Assembly: GCF_002706745.1 (NCBI RefSeq)
Contig: NZ_CP017702.1
Location: forward strand, 2,170,001 to 2,234,000
Direction: 5' to 3'
Length of the DNA stretch: 64,000 nt
DNA from: Companilactobacillus farciminis KCTC 3681 = DSM 20184
Lineage (GTDB): Bacteria > Bacillota > Bacilli > Lactobacillales > Lactobacillaceae
A program made the position numbers and the translations under genes. This document shows, piece after piece, positions 24,545-33,402 of this stretch (the stretch's first letter is position 1; each line of letters opens with the position of its first letter). Below the pieces are notes generated by a model. That model was not told the origin of the DNA. It was given only the letters and a program-made list of their open reading frames with translations, and ran no database searches.

Positions 24545-24649
24545 AATAGTAGCCACTTGATTGTTTCTAGTTCATAACAAAAGTCCTATTTGGCACAATC
24601 TTTTATTAGGTTTAAAATTAAATTAATATCAAACACTTGGGGAGAAACT

Positions 24650-25831
24650 ATGAAAGCATCCACAAAAATCAATAAATCGTGGTTCTTATTTAGCATGATG
24701 TTGATTGCAGCTAACTTAAGATTGCCAATTACCATGATTCCACCACTACTCAGCACGATTGAAAAGAACTTGGGAATTCCAAAGTCTTTAGCCGGACTCA
24801 TCACGTCAATTCCATTAGTTACCTTTGCCCTACTTTCACCAATCATCGTCAAAGTTGCCAAAAAATTCGGTAATGAATTGACGGTTTTCTTGTTTTTTAT
24901 ACTGTTAATTATCGGTAGTTATTTACGTGTCATCCCTACGATTGGAGCTCTGATGTTTGGGACTTTCCTAGTCGGAGTGGGTATCGACAGTGGTAACGTC
25001 TTGGTCCCAGCAATGATCAAAGACCACTTACCTAATCAAATTCCTTTGGGTACTAGTCTATATACGATGTCGATGTTATTGATTGGTGCGATTGGAACGG
25101 CTCTATCGGGTATTTTGATTACCAAAGTCAGTCTGCAAGTTACCTTGATGATTTTATCGGTTATGGCTATTATCGCCTTAATCTTCTGGGTTCCTAATTT
25201 ACGCTACAACCAACGTGACACCGCTAGTACTAAACATGTCAATTATCGTAGTGTCTGGAATCAATCACTTGGCTGGCTAATCACGGCCTTTTTTGGTTTT
25301 CAATCACTGGTCTATTATTCATTCGTTACGTGGTTGCCGTCAATGCTAGAAAGTCACGGTGTCAGTGCCATCTTAGCTAGTAATTTGTTGACCGTCTTAC
25401 AGTTGAGTGGTCTACCTTGTTCTTTCATCGTTCCTTATTTCTCAACTAAAAAACACGGTTTCAAACATTTATTGATCATGCTAACAATCGGTTACGCTAT
25501 TGCCCCACTCGGATACTTATTCTCCACTGGCAATCTGATTTTTCTAAGCATTGTAACTGTCGTGACTGGTTTTGGTTCTGGGATTGCTTTCAACATGGCG
25601 GTCATCTTCTTTACTGAGAAAACTACTAATCACTATCAAACTGCTGAAGTATCGGGAATGGCTCAGTCCGCCGGCTACTTACTAGGTGCTATCGGTCCAG
25701 TTTTATTCGGATATTTAGAAAATGCTTTACGTTCTTGGAGCTTAGTTTTAGAAATTCTCGTTTTAGTTTCAGTCTTACTCGTTTTATCCGGAATTTTAAT
25801 CGCCCGTCACCAACCTATTGCGGAACAATAG
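24650..25831 (+). CDS. MFS transporter, CynX/NimT-like
   Basis: From the ATG at 24650 (ribosome site GGGGAGAAA) a 393-residue permease with twelve hydrophobic segments. The start SWFLFSMMLIAANLRLPITM with N-L-R-x-P in TM1 is characteristic of the CynX/YycB/NimT group (cyanate and 2-nitroimidazole type transporters). The longer frame back to 24590 has no ribosome site. The substrate is not deducible. It follows repeat copy C. A HAD phosphatase gene follows after ~50 bases with its own TATAAT box. Confidence 0.85.
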   Translation: MKASTKINKSWFLFSMMLIAANLRLPITMIPPLLSTIEKNLGIPKSLAGLITSIPLVTFALLSPIIVKVAKKFGNELTVFLFFILLIIGSYLRVIPTIGALMFGTFLVGVGIDSGNVLVPAMIKDHLPNQIPLGTSLYTMSMLLIGAIGTALSGILITKVSLQVTLMILSVMAIIALIFWVPNLRYNQRDTASTKHVNYRSVWNQSLGWLITAFFGFQSLVYYSFVTWLPSMLESHGVSAILASNLLTVLQLSGLPCSFIVPYFSTKKHGFKHLLIMLTIGYAIAPLGYLFSTGNLIFLSIVTVVTGFGSGIAFNMAVIFFTEKTTNHYQTAEVSGMAQSAGYLLGAIGPVLFGYLENALRSWSLVLEILVLVSVLLVLSGILIARHQPIAEQ

Positions 25832-25880
25832 CTATTTTGTATTATAATTAAATAATATTAATCATTGAGGAGAAAAATTT

Positions 25881-26534
25881 ATGAAGAATTTGTTTTTTGA
25901 TTTTGATGGTACGATTGCTAATACCCAAGAGGGTATCGTTAATGCTCTAGAATATATGGTCAACGACTTGCAAATGGAACACCTCGGTGTCGATACTTAC
26001 AAGAAGTTCATTGGACCAAGTTTAATCGACAGTCTTGAAAAATTTTATCCTGACTTCCCTAAAACACGTTATCAAGAGGCAGTTAAGTCTTTTCAAAGCT
26101 ACTACAATACCAAGGGTGTTTATCAACTAGAACTATACCCTGGTATGAAAGACATGTTGCAACAATTAAAAGATGCTGGTTACAACCTCTATATTTCATC
26201 GGTCAAAACCGAATCTATGCTAAAAATTCTTATCCCACATTTAGGTTTGGACGACTACTTTGAAGGTTTTTATGGTCAATCAGAAGACGGACTCACTCGT
26301 AATACAAAACCAGCCATTCTCAAATATGGTCTCGACGAAAGTAAATCTGCTGCTGATGATTCTATTATGATTGGCGACCGCATGACTGATATGCAAGGTG
26401 GCGTTCAAAATGACGTTCACACTTTAGGTATCACTTATGGCTTCGGTGATCATCAAGAATTAAAGGAATCAGGTGCCGAATTAATTGTCGACCACGTTGA
26501 TGATATTCCAGGCGCAGTAAAAAAATTCAAATAA
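25881..26534 (+). CDS. HAD-IA hydrolase, phosphoglycolate-phosphatase-like
   Basis: A 217-residue HAD phosphatase. Motif I is FDFDGTIANT (residues 5-14, nucleophile and acid Asp), a helical cap follows (PSLIDSLEKFYPDF), motif II is ISSVKTE (~107), motif III Lys is in RNTKPAILKYGL (~141) and motif IV is MIGDRMTDMQGG (~165). This matches the Gph/PpaX/YbiV-cap1 group acting on small phosphates. TTGAGGAG precedes the ATG. The substrate is uncertain. Confidence 0.88.
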   Translation: MKNLFFDFDGTIANTQEGIVNALEYMVNDLQMEHLGVDTYKKFIGPSLIDSLEKFYPDFPKTRYQEAVKSFQSYYNTKGVYQLELYPGMKDMLQQLKDAGYNLYISSVKTESMLKILIPHLGLDDYFEGFYGQSEDGLTRNTKPAILKYGLDESKSAADDSIMIGDRMTDMQGGVQNDVHTLGITYGFGDHQELKESGAELIVDHVDDIPGAVKKFK

Positions 26535-26643
26535 TTTAGTTTTTTCCCTTGCTATGAAACGGGTTCGATAAGATAACATAATGGTTGTAAAGAGTTAGAC
26601 ATGTCGATACTTGTAAAATAACTATGCAAGGGAGATAACAATT

Positions 26644-27093
26644 ATGTTCAAAATTTTCAGAAAGAACCACACAACCGCAAACATCGAATTAAAAGACAAC
26701 AATGAAATGAGTGCTTTGAAACTAGCTGCTTCAAAGACCGCTGAAGAGTTCAACGTTGATGAACAAAACATTCAAAGTAGTATTTTTGCTAGTGCTGCTC
26801 AAGATGACAATTTTATCGAGGACCGTGCTGTCTTCATGTTCGTTACTAGCGATAAGAAGAGTCGAGCTCACACTATGACTTTGACGTTCAAAGACCCTGT
26901 AGCTTGGGGAAATGACAGAACTCCAATCGATTACTTGATTGTTGGCATGTTCCCAAGCAATACTTCTCAAAGCGATGTCGATCTTTTGAATGACAAAATC
27001 ACTAAAGCTTTACACGAAAAAGCTGACCAATTGGATGACATCAAGTTCAATGGCAGCGAATTGAATAAATTGAATCAATCATTTACAGACTAA
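26644..27093 (+). CDS. Orphan protein resembling PTS EIIA-2 without the catalytic His
   Basis: A 149-residue soluble protein. I do not recognise it firmly. The stretch MTLTFKDPVAWGNDRTPIDY followed by LIVGMFP, then DLLNDKITKALHE and ELNKLNQSF, resembles the second half of fructose/mannitol-type EIIA domains (V-x-W-G, P-V/I-D, hydrophobic strand, then final helices). The position where the phospho-His motif (PH) would fall reads AVFMFV, so phosphotransfer is unlikely. Strong GGGAG before the start and a hairpin terminator after the stop support a real gene. Fold assignment is tentative. Confidence 0.6.
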   Translation: MFKIFRKNHTTANIELKDNNEMSALKLAASKTAEEFNVDEQNIQSSIFASAAQDDNFIEDRAVFMFVTSDKKSRAHTMTLTFKDPVAWGNDRTPIDYLIVGMFPSNTSQSDVDLLNDKITKALHEKADQLDDIKFNGSELNKLNQSFTD

Positions 27094-27099
27094 AAAATT

Positions 27100-27133
27100 A
27101 GCTAGTTGATAAAAGCTTATCAGCTAGCTTTTT
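27100..27133 (+). terminator. Terminator of the EIIA-like gene
   Basis: AGCTAGTTGATAA / TTATCAGCTAGCT with a 4-base loop and T-run. Confidence 0.88.
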
Positions 27134-27252
27134 TACTGCCTAAATGTCTACCAAACTGCTTAAACGATAGTTGTTTAAAAAAATACCTTGTGCTATTATA
27201 CATTCAAGCAAAATAAATGATGTCAGTGAGCATCAATTTTGGAGGGAATAAA

Positions 27253-28464
27253 ATGAAAATAGTATCAAAACAGAACCAGCTCGATAACTACCAAGCTAAA
27301 GTAGTTGCTTCGACAGCTTCAGGATTTGGATTGGAAAACATGGACGTAATGTTCTTGTCCTTTGCTCTTTCATCCATCATCGCTGAATTGCATCTTAGCG
27401 GCACGCAAGCAGGATTGATTTCAACAATCACTAACATTGGTATGTTATTAGGTGGTATTTTTTTTGGAATTTTAGCCGATAAAATCGGTCGTATCAAAAC
27501 TTTCAGTCATACAATCTTTATCTTCGCTTTTGCGACAGCAGCAATGTTCTTTGCTCATAATCTTACTGCAATTTATATTTGTCGTTTCATCGCTGGTATC
27601 GGTGCCGGTGGTGAATACGGAATCGGTATGACTGTTCTGGCCGAAAGCTTCTCAAAGGAAAAATTAGGTCGCGTTTCATCGTGGGTCGGCATGGCTGGTC
27701 AAATCGGAGCTATCTTTGCTTCACTACTAGCAGCTTTGATCCTACCTACATTGGGTTGGCATGCACTCTTCTTATTCGGTGTCATCCCCGTTGTCATTAC
27801 CTTCTTCATCAGAAGACATTTGAAAGAAAGTACTGCTTTCACTAATTCCTCCAAAGAAAAACATGGTAACGTCAAGCAACTCTTTGCTACACCTAAGATT
27901 GCTTATCAAACCATTGCTTTAATGATTATGGCTATCGTTCAAATTGCCGGCTACTTTGGCTTGATGAACTGGCTACCAACTATCATGCAAAAACAAATGA
28001 ACTTAACTGTCGGTGCTTCAACTTGGATGATTGCAACAATCCTCGGTATGTGTGCCGGAATGTTAACTTTCGGTTGGATCTTGGACAACTTAGGACCACG
28101 TCTAGCCTTCGGAATTTTCTTAGCTGCTTCGGCTATTGGCGTTTATGTTTTAACTCTACCAAGTAATGTCTGGTCATTGATTCTTGTCGGTGCGGTCGTT
28201 GGTTACTTCTCTAACGGGATGTTTGCCGGTTACGGTGCCATCGTTAGTCGCCTTTATCCAACTGAGGTTAGAGCTACTGCCAATAACGTCATCATGAACG
28301 TTGGTCGCTGCATCGGTGGTTTCTCAAGTTTAGCCATTGGTTTCATTCTAGATAATTACAATATCATGACCGTAATGGTCTTCATCTCAACACTTTACAT
28401 CATCAGTTTGTTAGTAATGTTAACTATCACTAACCTTAAAGCTGAAAATTACAAAAACATCTAA
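27253..28464 (+). CDS. MFS transporter, sugar/aromatic-acid porter type
   Basis: From the ATG at 27253 (TTTGGAGGG upstream) a 403-residue, 12-TM permease. Early residues GFGLENMDVMFLSFALSSII carry the conserved TM1 D. The loop 2-3 motif is GILADKIGRIKT, and RFIAGIGAGGEYG in TM4 fits the AAHS/sugar-porter group (PcaK, MhpT, YceI-like). The second-half loop WILDNLGPR and PTEVRATANNV are also typical. Substrates are probably organic acids, not provable from sequence. Single gene closed by a bidirectional terminator. Confidence 0.87.
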   Translation: MKIVSKQNQLDNYQAKVVASTASGFGLENMDVMFLSFALSSIIAELHLSGTQAGLISTITNIGMLLGGIFFGILADKIGRIKTFSHTIFIFAFATAAMFFAHNLTAIYICRFIAGIGAGGEYGIGMTVLAESFSKEKLGRVSSWVGMAGQIGAIFASLLAALILPTLGWHALFLFGVIPVVITFFIRRHLKESTAFTNSSKEKHGNVKQLFATPKIAYQTIALMIMAIVQIAGYFGLMNWLPTIMQKQMNLTVGASTWMIATILGMCAGMLTFGWILDNLGPRLAFGIFLAASAIGVYVLTLPSNVWSLILVGAVVGYFSNGMFAGYGAIVSRLYPTEVRATANNVIMNVGRCIGGFSSLAIGFILDNYNIMTVMVFISTLYIISLLVMLTITNLKAENYKNI

Positions 28465-28470
28465 AAAAGC

Positions 28471-28517
28471 AAAATAGGGCATTACTAGAGGTAACTCTCC
28501 AGTAACGCCCTATTTTT
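28471..28517. terminator. Bidirectional terminator
   Basis: AAATAGGGCATTACT / AGTAACGCCCTATTT arms, loop containing a small AGAG/CTCT stem, A-run before and T-run after. Confidence 0.9.
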
Positions 28518-28519
28518 AT

Positions 28520-29308
28520 TTAATTAAACATTCCTAGTATTTTAATAACTAACATAGCAATCACAATACTAATAATCGCATGGATCATAAATAGAATTGA
28601 AAATGAAATGAAGTAAACTGAGCCGCTAATGATAGCCGTTCTGATATTGAACCAATAAAAAATCGAACCAAAGACTATCAAAACGACTACCCAAGGCAAA
28701 ATCCCTTTATTCACCGTCATGAAGTCGTTTCTGCTCAAATCATAGCCGGTACTAGCAATCATAATCGTCAACAAAATGTACAAGGCTACCATTGCCCAAG
28801 AAGCATTAGCAAAACTGGACTTCAAATTGTCCAAAACTGATTCAAAAATCATCTGAAATGACAAAGTCGTATTAATGTCCAATCCTTGAACTAAAGAAGT
28901 CACACTGAATTGAGCTTTCAACAGGAATTTTTGCAAAAAGTATAAAGCCAATGAACACGTATAATACGGTGCTAAACCGATAAAGAAATTTCCTAACAAT
29001 TGATACACATTGCGGTCATTGTAACGATGATCAACTGAGCCTAAAGAGCCCGATTGACGATAATTCAAGTTTAACAATTGTACTTTAGTAACTTGATGAC
29101 CAAATAAATAAGCAAAGATGGCATGTCCTAACTCATGGATTATCACACCCAGACCACCAACGACTAATTGACTATTGTTGCCTAAATTATTGACCAAGGT
29201 AATTTTAGAAAGATGTCCCAGCCATGATGTTAATAATGATGTCAAATAAGGAACTAACGTAAAAACAGCTACGAAAGTGATTACGAAGCCAAAATAACTA
29301 TCCCACAC
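28520..29308 (-). CDS. M50-type membrane metallopeptidase
   Basis: A 262-residue membrane protein with the zinc protease motif HELGHA (about residue 58) inside GVIIHELGHAIFAYLFGHQV, as in M50/M50B site-2-protease-like proteins. Further TM segments are FVITFVAVFTLVPYL, a central pair and FISFSILFMIHAIIS near the C-terminus. The initiation codon is GTG at 29308 with GAGGTG eight bases upstream. Its start lies 18 bases after the AI-2E gene stop, so both probably share a transcript. The substrate is unknown. Confidence 0.83.
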   Translation of the reverse strand: MWDSYFGFVITFVAVFTLVPYLTSLLTSWLGHLSKITLVNNLGNNSQLVVGGLGVIIHELGHAIFAYLFGHQVTKVQLLNLNYRQSGSLGSVDHRYNDRNVYQLLGNFFIGLAPYYTCSLALYFLQKFLLKAQFSVTSLVQGLDINTTLSFQMIFESVLDNLKSSFANASWAMVALYILLTIMIASTGYDLSRNDFMTVNKGILPWVVVLIVFGSIFYWFNIRTAIISGSVYFISFSILFMIHAIISIVIAMLVIKILGMFN

Positions 29309-29326
29309 AATTATTGCACCTCATTT

Positions 29327-30448
29327 TTATAAATTCGTTTTACTTAAACGACGGTCAGCTTCATTTTTTACTAATTGATAAATCGTGGCTGCCACAGGAA
29401 CTCCCAATAGCATTCCGACAATTCCTCCGAGACCGCCACCAATCGTGATAGCACCCAATACCCAGATACCTGGTAGGCCTATCGAAGTACCGACAACTTT
29501 TGGATAGATTAAATTGCTCTCTAATTGTTGCAATACTAAGATGAAGACGATGAACAAAATCGCATCAATTGGCGACTCCACGGCAATCAACAAGAAACCG
29601 ACAGCTCCACCCATCCAAGCACCTAAGATTGGAATCAAGGACGTCACGCCGACAAAAGCTCCAACTGGTAGCGCATAAGGGAATTTGAACAAAACCATAC
29701 CTAAGGAACACAACGTCCCTAAAATAATTGCTTCAGTAACTTGTCCAACGATGAAACTACTGAACATTTTATTAGTTACTGACAAAACATAATCTGTCTT
29801 CTTCAAATGAGCTGGCTTGATAAAAGCACGACCAGCTTTTTTTATTTGGGCAGCTAATTTTTCTTTCGAGGCCAATATATAAATAGCAAAAGTAAAAGCC
29901 AAAATGAAATTGAACAATCCTTTGGCAAATCCCGTAACTAGTTTAATTGAGGAACCAAAGACCCCACCAACGCCACTAGTCAGAAATTTCATAACTTTAG
30001 TTTGAACGCTAGTCCAATCAACATTGACTGATTCCAACTGATCCGAAATCACTGAATTCTTATTGAGCTTTTCAGCAAAGCCAGCTAAATCGGTAAAGAT
30101 TGACGGAATCGACTTGAAGAAATTAGTCAAAGCACTGATGAACTGGGGCAAGACCAGTCTAAATACTCCAGCCATAACTAAAACAACTATCAAGAGCGAT
30201 AATAAAATCACCCACAGTCGCCGTGTCTTTTGTATCCATTTGATTTTAGTATTAGGAAAGAAATGTTTCTCTATCCGGACGCACAAAATATTGAGTGCAT
30301 AAGCCAAAACAGCTCCCAAAACTAATGGCAAAATCACACCGAATAAGTTTAAGGCTATTTTATAAATTTGTGCTGGATAGACTAATAAAAATAGCAATAT
30401 CACGACTACTATCCCGTATTTAATAACTTGCTTGCGGCTGATATTCAT
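29327..30448 (-). CDS. AI-2E family transporter (PerM-like)
   Basis: A 373-residue membrane protein of the AI-2E/PerM/YdbI family with about eight TM helices. Family-typical late segments are YALPVGAFVGVTSLIPILGA, then GGAVGFLLIA and NLIYPKVVGTSIGLPGIWVL with G-x-x-x-G-x-x-G-x-L-G-V-P-V-A near the end. Members export autoinducer-2 or act as Na+/H+ antiporters; the cargo is uncertain here. AGGAGAGAG precedes the ATG. It is upstream of, and close to, the M50 peptidase gene. Confidence 0.9.
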   Translation of the reverse strand: MNISRKQVIKYGIVVVILLFLLVYPAQIYKIALNLFGVILPLVLGAVLAYALNILCVRIEKHFFPNTKIKWIQKTRRLWVILLSLLIVVLVMAGVFRLVLPQFISALTNFFKSIPSIFTDLAGFAEKLNKNSVISDQLESVNVDWTSVQTKVMKFLTSGVGGVFGSSIKLVTGFAKGLFNFILAFTFAIYILASKEKLAAQIKKAGRAFIKPAHLKKTDYVLSVTNKMFSSFIVGQVTEAIILGTLCSLGMVLFKFPYALPVGAFVGVTSLIPILGAWMGGAVGFLLIAVESPIDAILFIVFILVLQQLESNLIYPKVVGTSIGLPGIWVLGAITIGGGLGGIVGMLLGVPVAATIYQLVKNEADRRLSKTNL

Positions 30449-30482
30449 AATCTCTCTCCTAACTATATTTATTGTCTATCAT

Positions 30483-30526
30483 AACAAAAAAGAAGGCCCC
30501 ACAATAATCTTGTGGGGTCTTCTTTA
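30483..30526 (-). terminator. Terminator of the XRE/RRNPP-type regulator gene
   Basis: AAGAAG-CCCCACAA hairpin (30490-30524) with T-run on the minus strand; the other strand also ends in TTCTTTAATAAG. Confidence 0.85.
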
Positions 30527-30533
30527 ATAAGAA

Positions 30534-31397
30534 TTATAATTTATTGCTGGCAACCCAGCGTTTGATCAAAGCTATTTCTTTTTCATTCTGATTAAATTCT
30601 GAAAAGACTAAAGCTTTGTTCATAAAGTTACGTACTTTTTTATTGTTGCCATTGACACGACTCTCATTCATTGCCAACTGTGCATAAATCCTAGCAATAT
30701 AGTAAGTTACATGATTTTCCGCACAAACTTTTACACCGTATTTCAAAAGTGCATTGGCTGTTTCCAAATCGTTGCTTTCTGAATAATAAATTGCACAGTA
30801 GAAAATAATATTAATATAACGCCAAATCTTAGTTACATCATCGATCGACATCGTATAAATATTGCTAAATACTTTGCTAAAGTAATATTCGCTCTTTTGA
30901 TCGTCTCCTTGTTTGGCATAAACCATTCCCATGCCGACAAACGACAAGAAAGTAAAGATAGTTTCGCCGTGACTATCTAGTTCTGAAAGGATTCGGTTGA
31001 AATCAAAGACCGCATCAAACAAATCTCCATTGTCCAAAACATTTAAGTAACCCTTGAGGTAATAATATTGCATCAAGGCATCACGATCATCAGCCAAATC
31101 TTTTGAATCAATCGATTTAATAATTTCCCAAGATTCTTCATACTCTTGAATTATCAAATTAAATTCAGCCTTATTCATTCGTTTGATAACTTGTTGGCTC
31201 TTATTATCACTCACACCAATAATACTATCTAAAGATAGATCTAAACGATTGCATAACTGAATCAAAATCTTCAAAGAAGGAATTTTACCATTATTCTCAA
31301 ATTTGCTCAATGTAGCTTGAGTACAGATGCCGTTACTTAATTCTTTTTGGGAGAGACCTAATTTTTTTCTTTTATCAATAAACGTCTGTATATCCAC
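30534..31397 (-). CDS. XRE-family regulator with TPR-like sensor (RRNPP/Rgg-like)
   Basis: A ~287-residue protein. Residues 4-60 form an XRE helix-turn-helix (GLSQKELSNGICTQATLSKF, then ENNGKIPSLKIL). The remainder is all-helical with paired-helix repeats (SEYYFSKVFSNIYTM, ALLKYGVKVCAENHVTYYIA), as in peptide-responsive Rgg/PlcR-type regulators. I prefer the GTG at 31397, preceded by AGGGG, over the ATG at 31424, which has no ribosome site. No short pheromone gene was recognised beside it. Regulated target unknown. Confidence 0.82.
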   Translation of the reverse strand: MDIQTFIDKRKKLGLSQKELSNGICTQATLSKFENNGKIPSLKILIQLCNRLDLSLDSIIGVSDNKSQQVIKRMNKAEFNLIIQEYEESWEIIKSIDSKDLADDRDALMQYYYLKGYLNVLDNGDLFDAVFDFNRILSELDSHGETIFTFLSFVGMGMVYAKQGDDQKSEYYFSKVFSNIYTMSIDDVTKIWRYINIIFYCAIYYSESNDLETANALLKYGVKVCAENHVTYYIARIYAQLAMNESRVNGNNKKVRNFMNKALVFSEFNQNEKEIALIKRWVASNKL

Positions 31398-31582
31398 GTC
31401 ATCGCCCCTATATAAAAATTTCATATTATAATTAATATAATTATATACCCTCCATTATGCCATGTCATTGAATTCTATAATAAGTAGATGGTTTGTCTTG
31501 TTTCTAAATATTATTTCATATGATTTAAGGAATAACAAATTAATTAAATATTCCATTAATATATAAAAACGATTTTGAGCGC

Positions 31583-31611
31583 AAAAAAAAATGGAATTTC
31601 TTCCATTTTTT
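31583..31611 (-). terminator. Terminator of the betaine/carnitine ABC operon
   Basis: Minus strand AAATGGAA/TTCCATTT with GAAA loop and nine T, right after the binding-protein stop. Confidence 0.88.
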
Positions 31612-31619
31612 AACTTTTA

Positions 31620-32525
31620 TTATTTTGTTTTTAAATCTTCAATAGAATTGATGTTTTTCATGTAAGTTGGCACAGCTAATCCAACTTTGGCACCATTCAA
31701 GTTGGCACCTAAATCTTCAAATCTACCTTTATAGTCAGAGTAGAATTTAGCAGATGTCTTAGGTAACCAAGCACTGACAGTAGCATCGGCAGCCTTTGTG
31801 GCAACTGAGGCCCAGACTGGTTGCATTTCCATTGATTGGATAGTTACTTTGTAGCCTTGTTCTCTTAATACTTCAGCAATTACGTTAGTTGAAGCAATTT
31901 CAGAATCCCAAGCCACATAAGTTAGCTTGATTGACTTGCCATGAACTTTTTTAACACCTTTAGTCCATTTTGAAACAACCTTAGGGTTTTTCTTGATCCA
32001 CTGTTTAGCAGCTTTTTTAGGATCCATCCCATCGTTGACCTTCAACATAACGTCAGACATTTGTGAAGGTGTCCAGTGGAAACGGTCCAAAATTGTATAA
32101 GCTTCAGGTGAATCCTTCTTCAAACCTTTACGAACGATAGTACTGATATGTTCAGCTTTACCAAAAGAATTCTTTGGATCTTTCAAGAATTTCATATTGT
32201 ACTTCGTGAACATCCAGTGTGGTTGCCAACCAGTCACTACGATTGGTTGCTTGTTCTTGTAAGCTTTGTCCAAAGTACTAGTCATAGCTGAAGTTGAACT
32301 GGGTTGTAATTGCCAGTTACTATCAGCCAACTTGTAATCAGACAAGGCGTTTTGAGTTGACGCCATCACACCAGCACCAGCATCAATACCAGTAATCGTG
32401 TAATTAATTTGGGGACCCAACTTTTCCTTACTGTTGTATGGAGCTGTCTGGGAACTACATGCGGAAATAATTGGGATAATTAGTAAAGCTAATAAGAAAA
32501 GTTTAATAAACTTTTGTTTTTTCAA
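31620..32525 (-). CDS. opuAC: Glycine betaine/carnitine/choline-binding lipoprotein
   Basis: A 301-residue OpuAC-type binding protein. The signal peptide ends at lipobox ISAC (Cys ~23). Family motifs include VTGWQPHWMFTKYNMKFLKD (Trp residues of the aromatic betaine box), DRFHWTPSQMSDVM and YVAWDSEIAST, followed by VWASVATKAADATVSAWLP. It captures quaternary amines as osmoprotectants. The initiation codon is TTG behind AGGAGGGA. It is the last gene of an ATPase-permease-binding protein operon. Betaine versus carnitine or choline cannot be settled from sequence. Confidence 0.9.
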   Translation of the reverse strand: MKKQKFIKLFLLALLIIPIISACSSQTAPYNSKEKLGPQINYTITGIDAGAGVMASTQNALSDYKLADSNWQLQPSSTSAMTSTLDKAYKNKQPIVVTGWQPHWMFTKYNMKFLKDPKNSFGKAEHISTIVRKGLKKDSPEAYTILDRFHWTPSQMSDVMLKVNDGMDPKKAAKQWIKKNPKVVSKWTKGVKKVHGKSIKLTYVAWDSEIASTNVIAEVLREQGYKVTIQSMEMQPVWASVATKAADATVSAWLPKTSAKFYSDYKGRFEDLGANLNGAKVGLAVPTYMKNINSIEDLKTK

Positions 32526-32535
32526 AAAATCCCTC

Positions 32536-33402
32536 CTAGTTTTTTCTGCGTGTTCTTGTTAGTGATTGAGTCAATCTATCCAAAATAATTGCTAAGATAA
32601 CGATTGCTAAACCAGCAGCGAAACCATTACCAGCATCATTTCTACCAACGGCGAAGTAAACTTCTGTACCAAGTCCCATAGCACCGATCATAGATGCGAT
32701 AACAACCATTGAAAGTGAAAGCATCATACTTTGGTTAACACCGGCCATCAAACTAGTCTTGGCAATTGGTAATTCAACCTTGAACAATTTTTGCCATTCT
32801 GTTGAACCGAATGAATCAGCGGCTTCGATCAGTTCATCAGGAACCTCACGAATACCCATGTTAGTCATTCTAACTGTTGGTGGCATAGCGAAAATAACTG
32901 AAGCTACGATACCTGGAACCATACCGATACCGAACAAGGCAACAGCTGGAATCAAGTAAACGAAGGCTGGCATTGTCTGCATGAAATCAAGGATTGGTTT
33001 CAAGATGATTTCAGCAATGTGACTCTTAGCCATTAAAATACCAAGTGGAATACCAATTACTAACGCAATCAAACTAGATGTTAAAACTAACGTCAAAGTT
33101 TGTGTCATATCGCGCCAATAGTGCAAATTCCAAATTAGTAATAAGCCTAGGAACTCAAATATTAATAAGCCCCAGTTTTGTTTATCACGGTTAACGTAAT
33201 AAGTTAGTGCCAAGATCAAAACGATGAACAACCAAATTGGCAAAGCATCGAAGACCCATTGGAAAGCATTGTTGATTGAGCCGATGAAATTAGTAACGGC
33301 ATTGAAGAAGCCGGTGAATTGAACTAGCCAATCGACAAAACCATCGATCCAGTTAGCTAATGGAAGTTTTGGAATACTACCTAATAGTAAAAGACTATTC
33401 AA
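32536..33402 (-). CDS. opuAB: Glycine betaine/carnitine ABC transporter permease
   Basis: A 288-residue ProW/OpuAB permease. N-terminal region LANWIDGFVDWLV matches the family, then TM segments and the EAA coupling loop EVPDELIEAADSFGSTEWQK with LFKVELPIAKTSLMAGVNQS. Six TM helices fit. The start is TTG at 33402, eight bases past GAGGTG, overlapping the ATPase stop, so translation is coupled. It forms the membrane channel of the osmolyte importer. Confidence 0.93.
   Translation of the reverse strand: MNSLLLLGSIPKLPLANWIDGFVDWLVQFTGFFNAVTNFIGSINNAFQWVFDALPIWLFIVLILALTYYVNRDKQNWGLLIFEFLGLLLIWNLHYWRDMTQTLTLVLTSSLIALVIGIPLGILMAKSHIAEIILKPILDFMQTMPAFVYLIPAVALFGIGMVPGIVASVIFAMPPTVRMTNMGIREVPDELIEAADSFGSTEWQKLFKVELPIAKTSLMAGVNQSMMLSLSMVVIASMIGAMGLGTEVYFAVGRNDAGNGFAAGLAIVILAIILDRLTQSLTRTRRKN

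Noticed and set aside
26546..26632. CCCTTGC...GCAAGGG long-range pairing that could hide the ribosome site of the EIIA-like gene
   Set aside because: Only 7 base pairs over a 73-base loop, and a plausible promoter (TTGCTA...GATAAC) inside it would exclude the first arm from the transcript.
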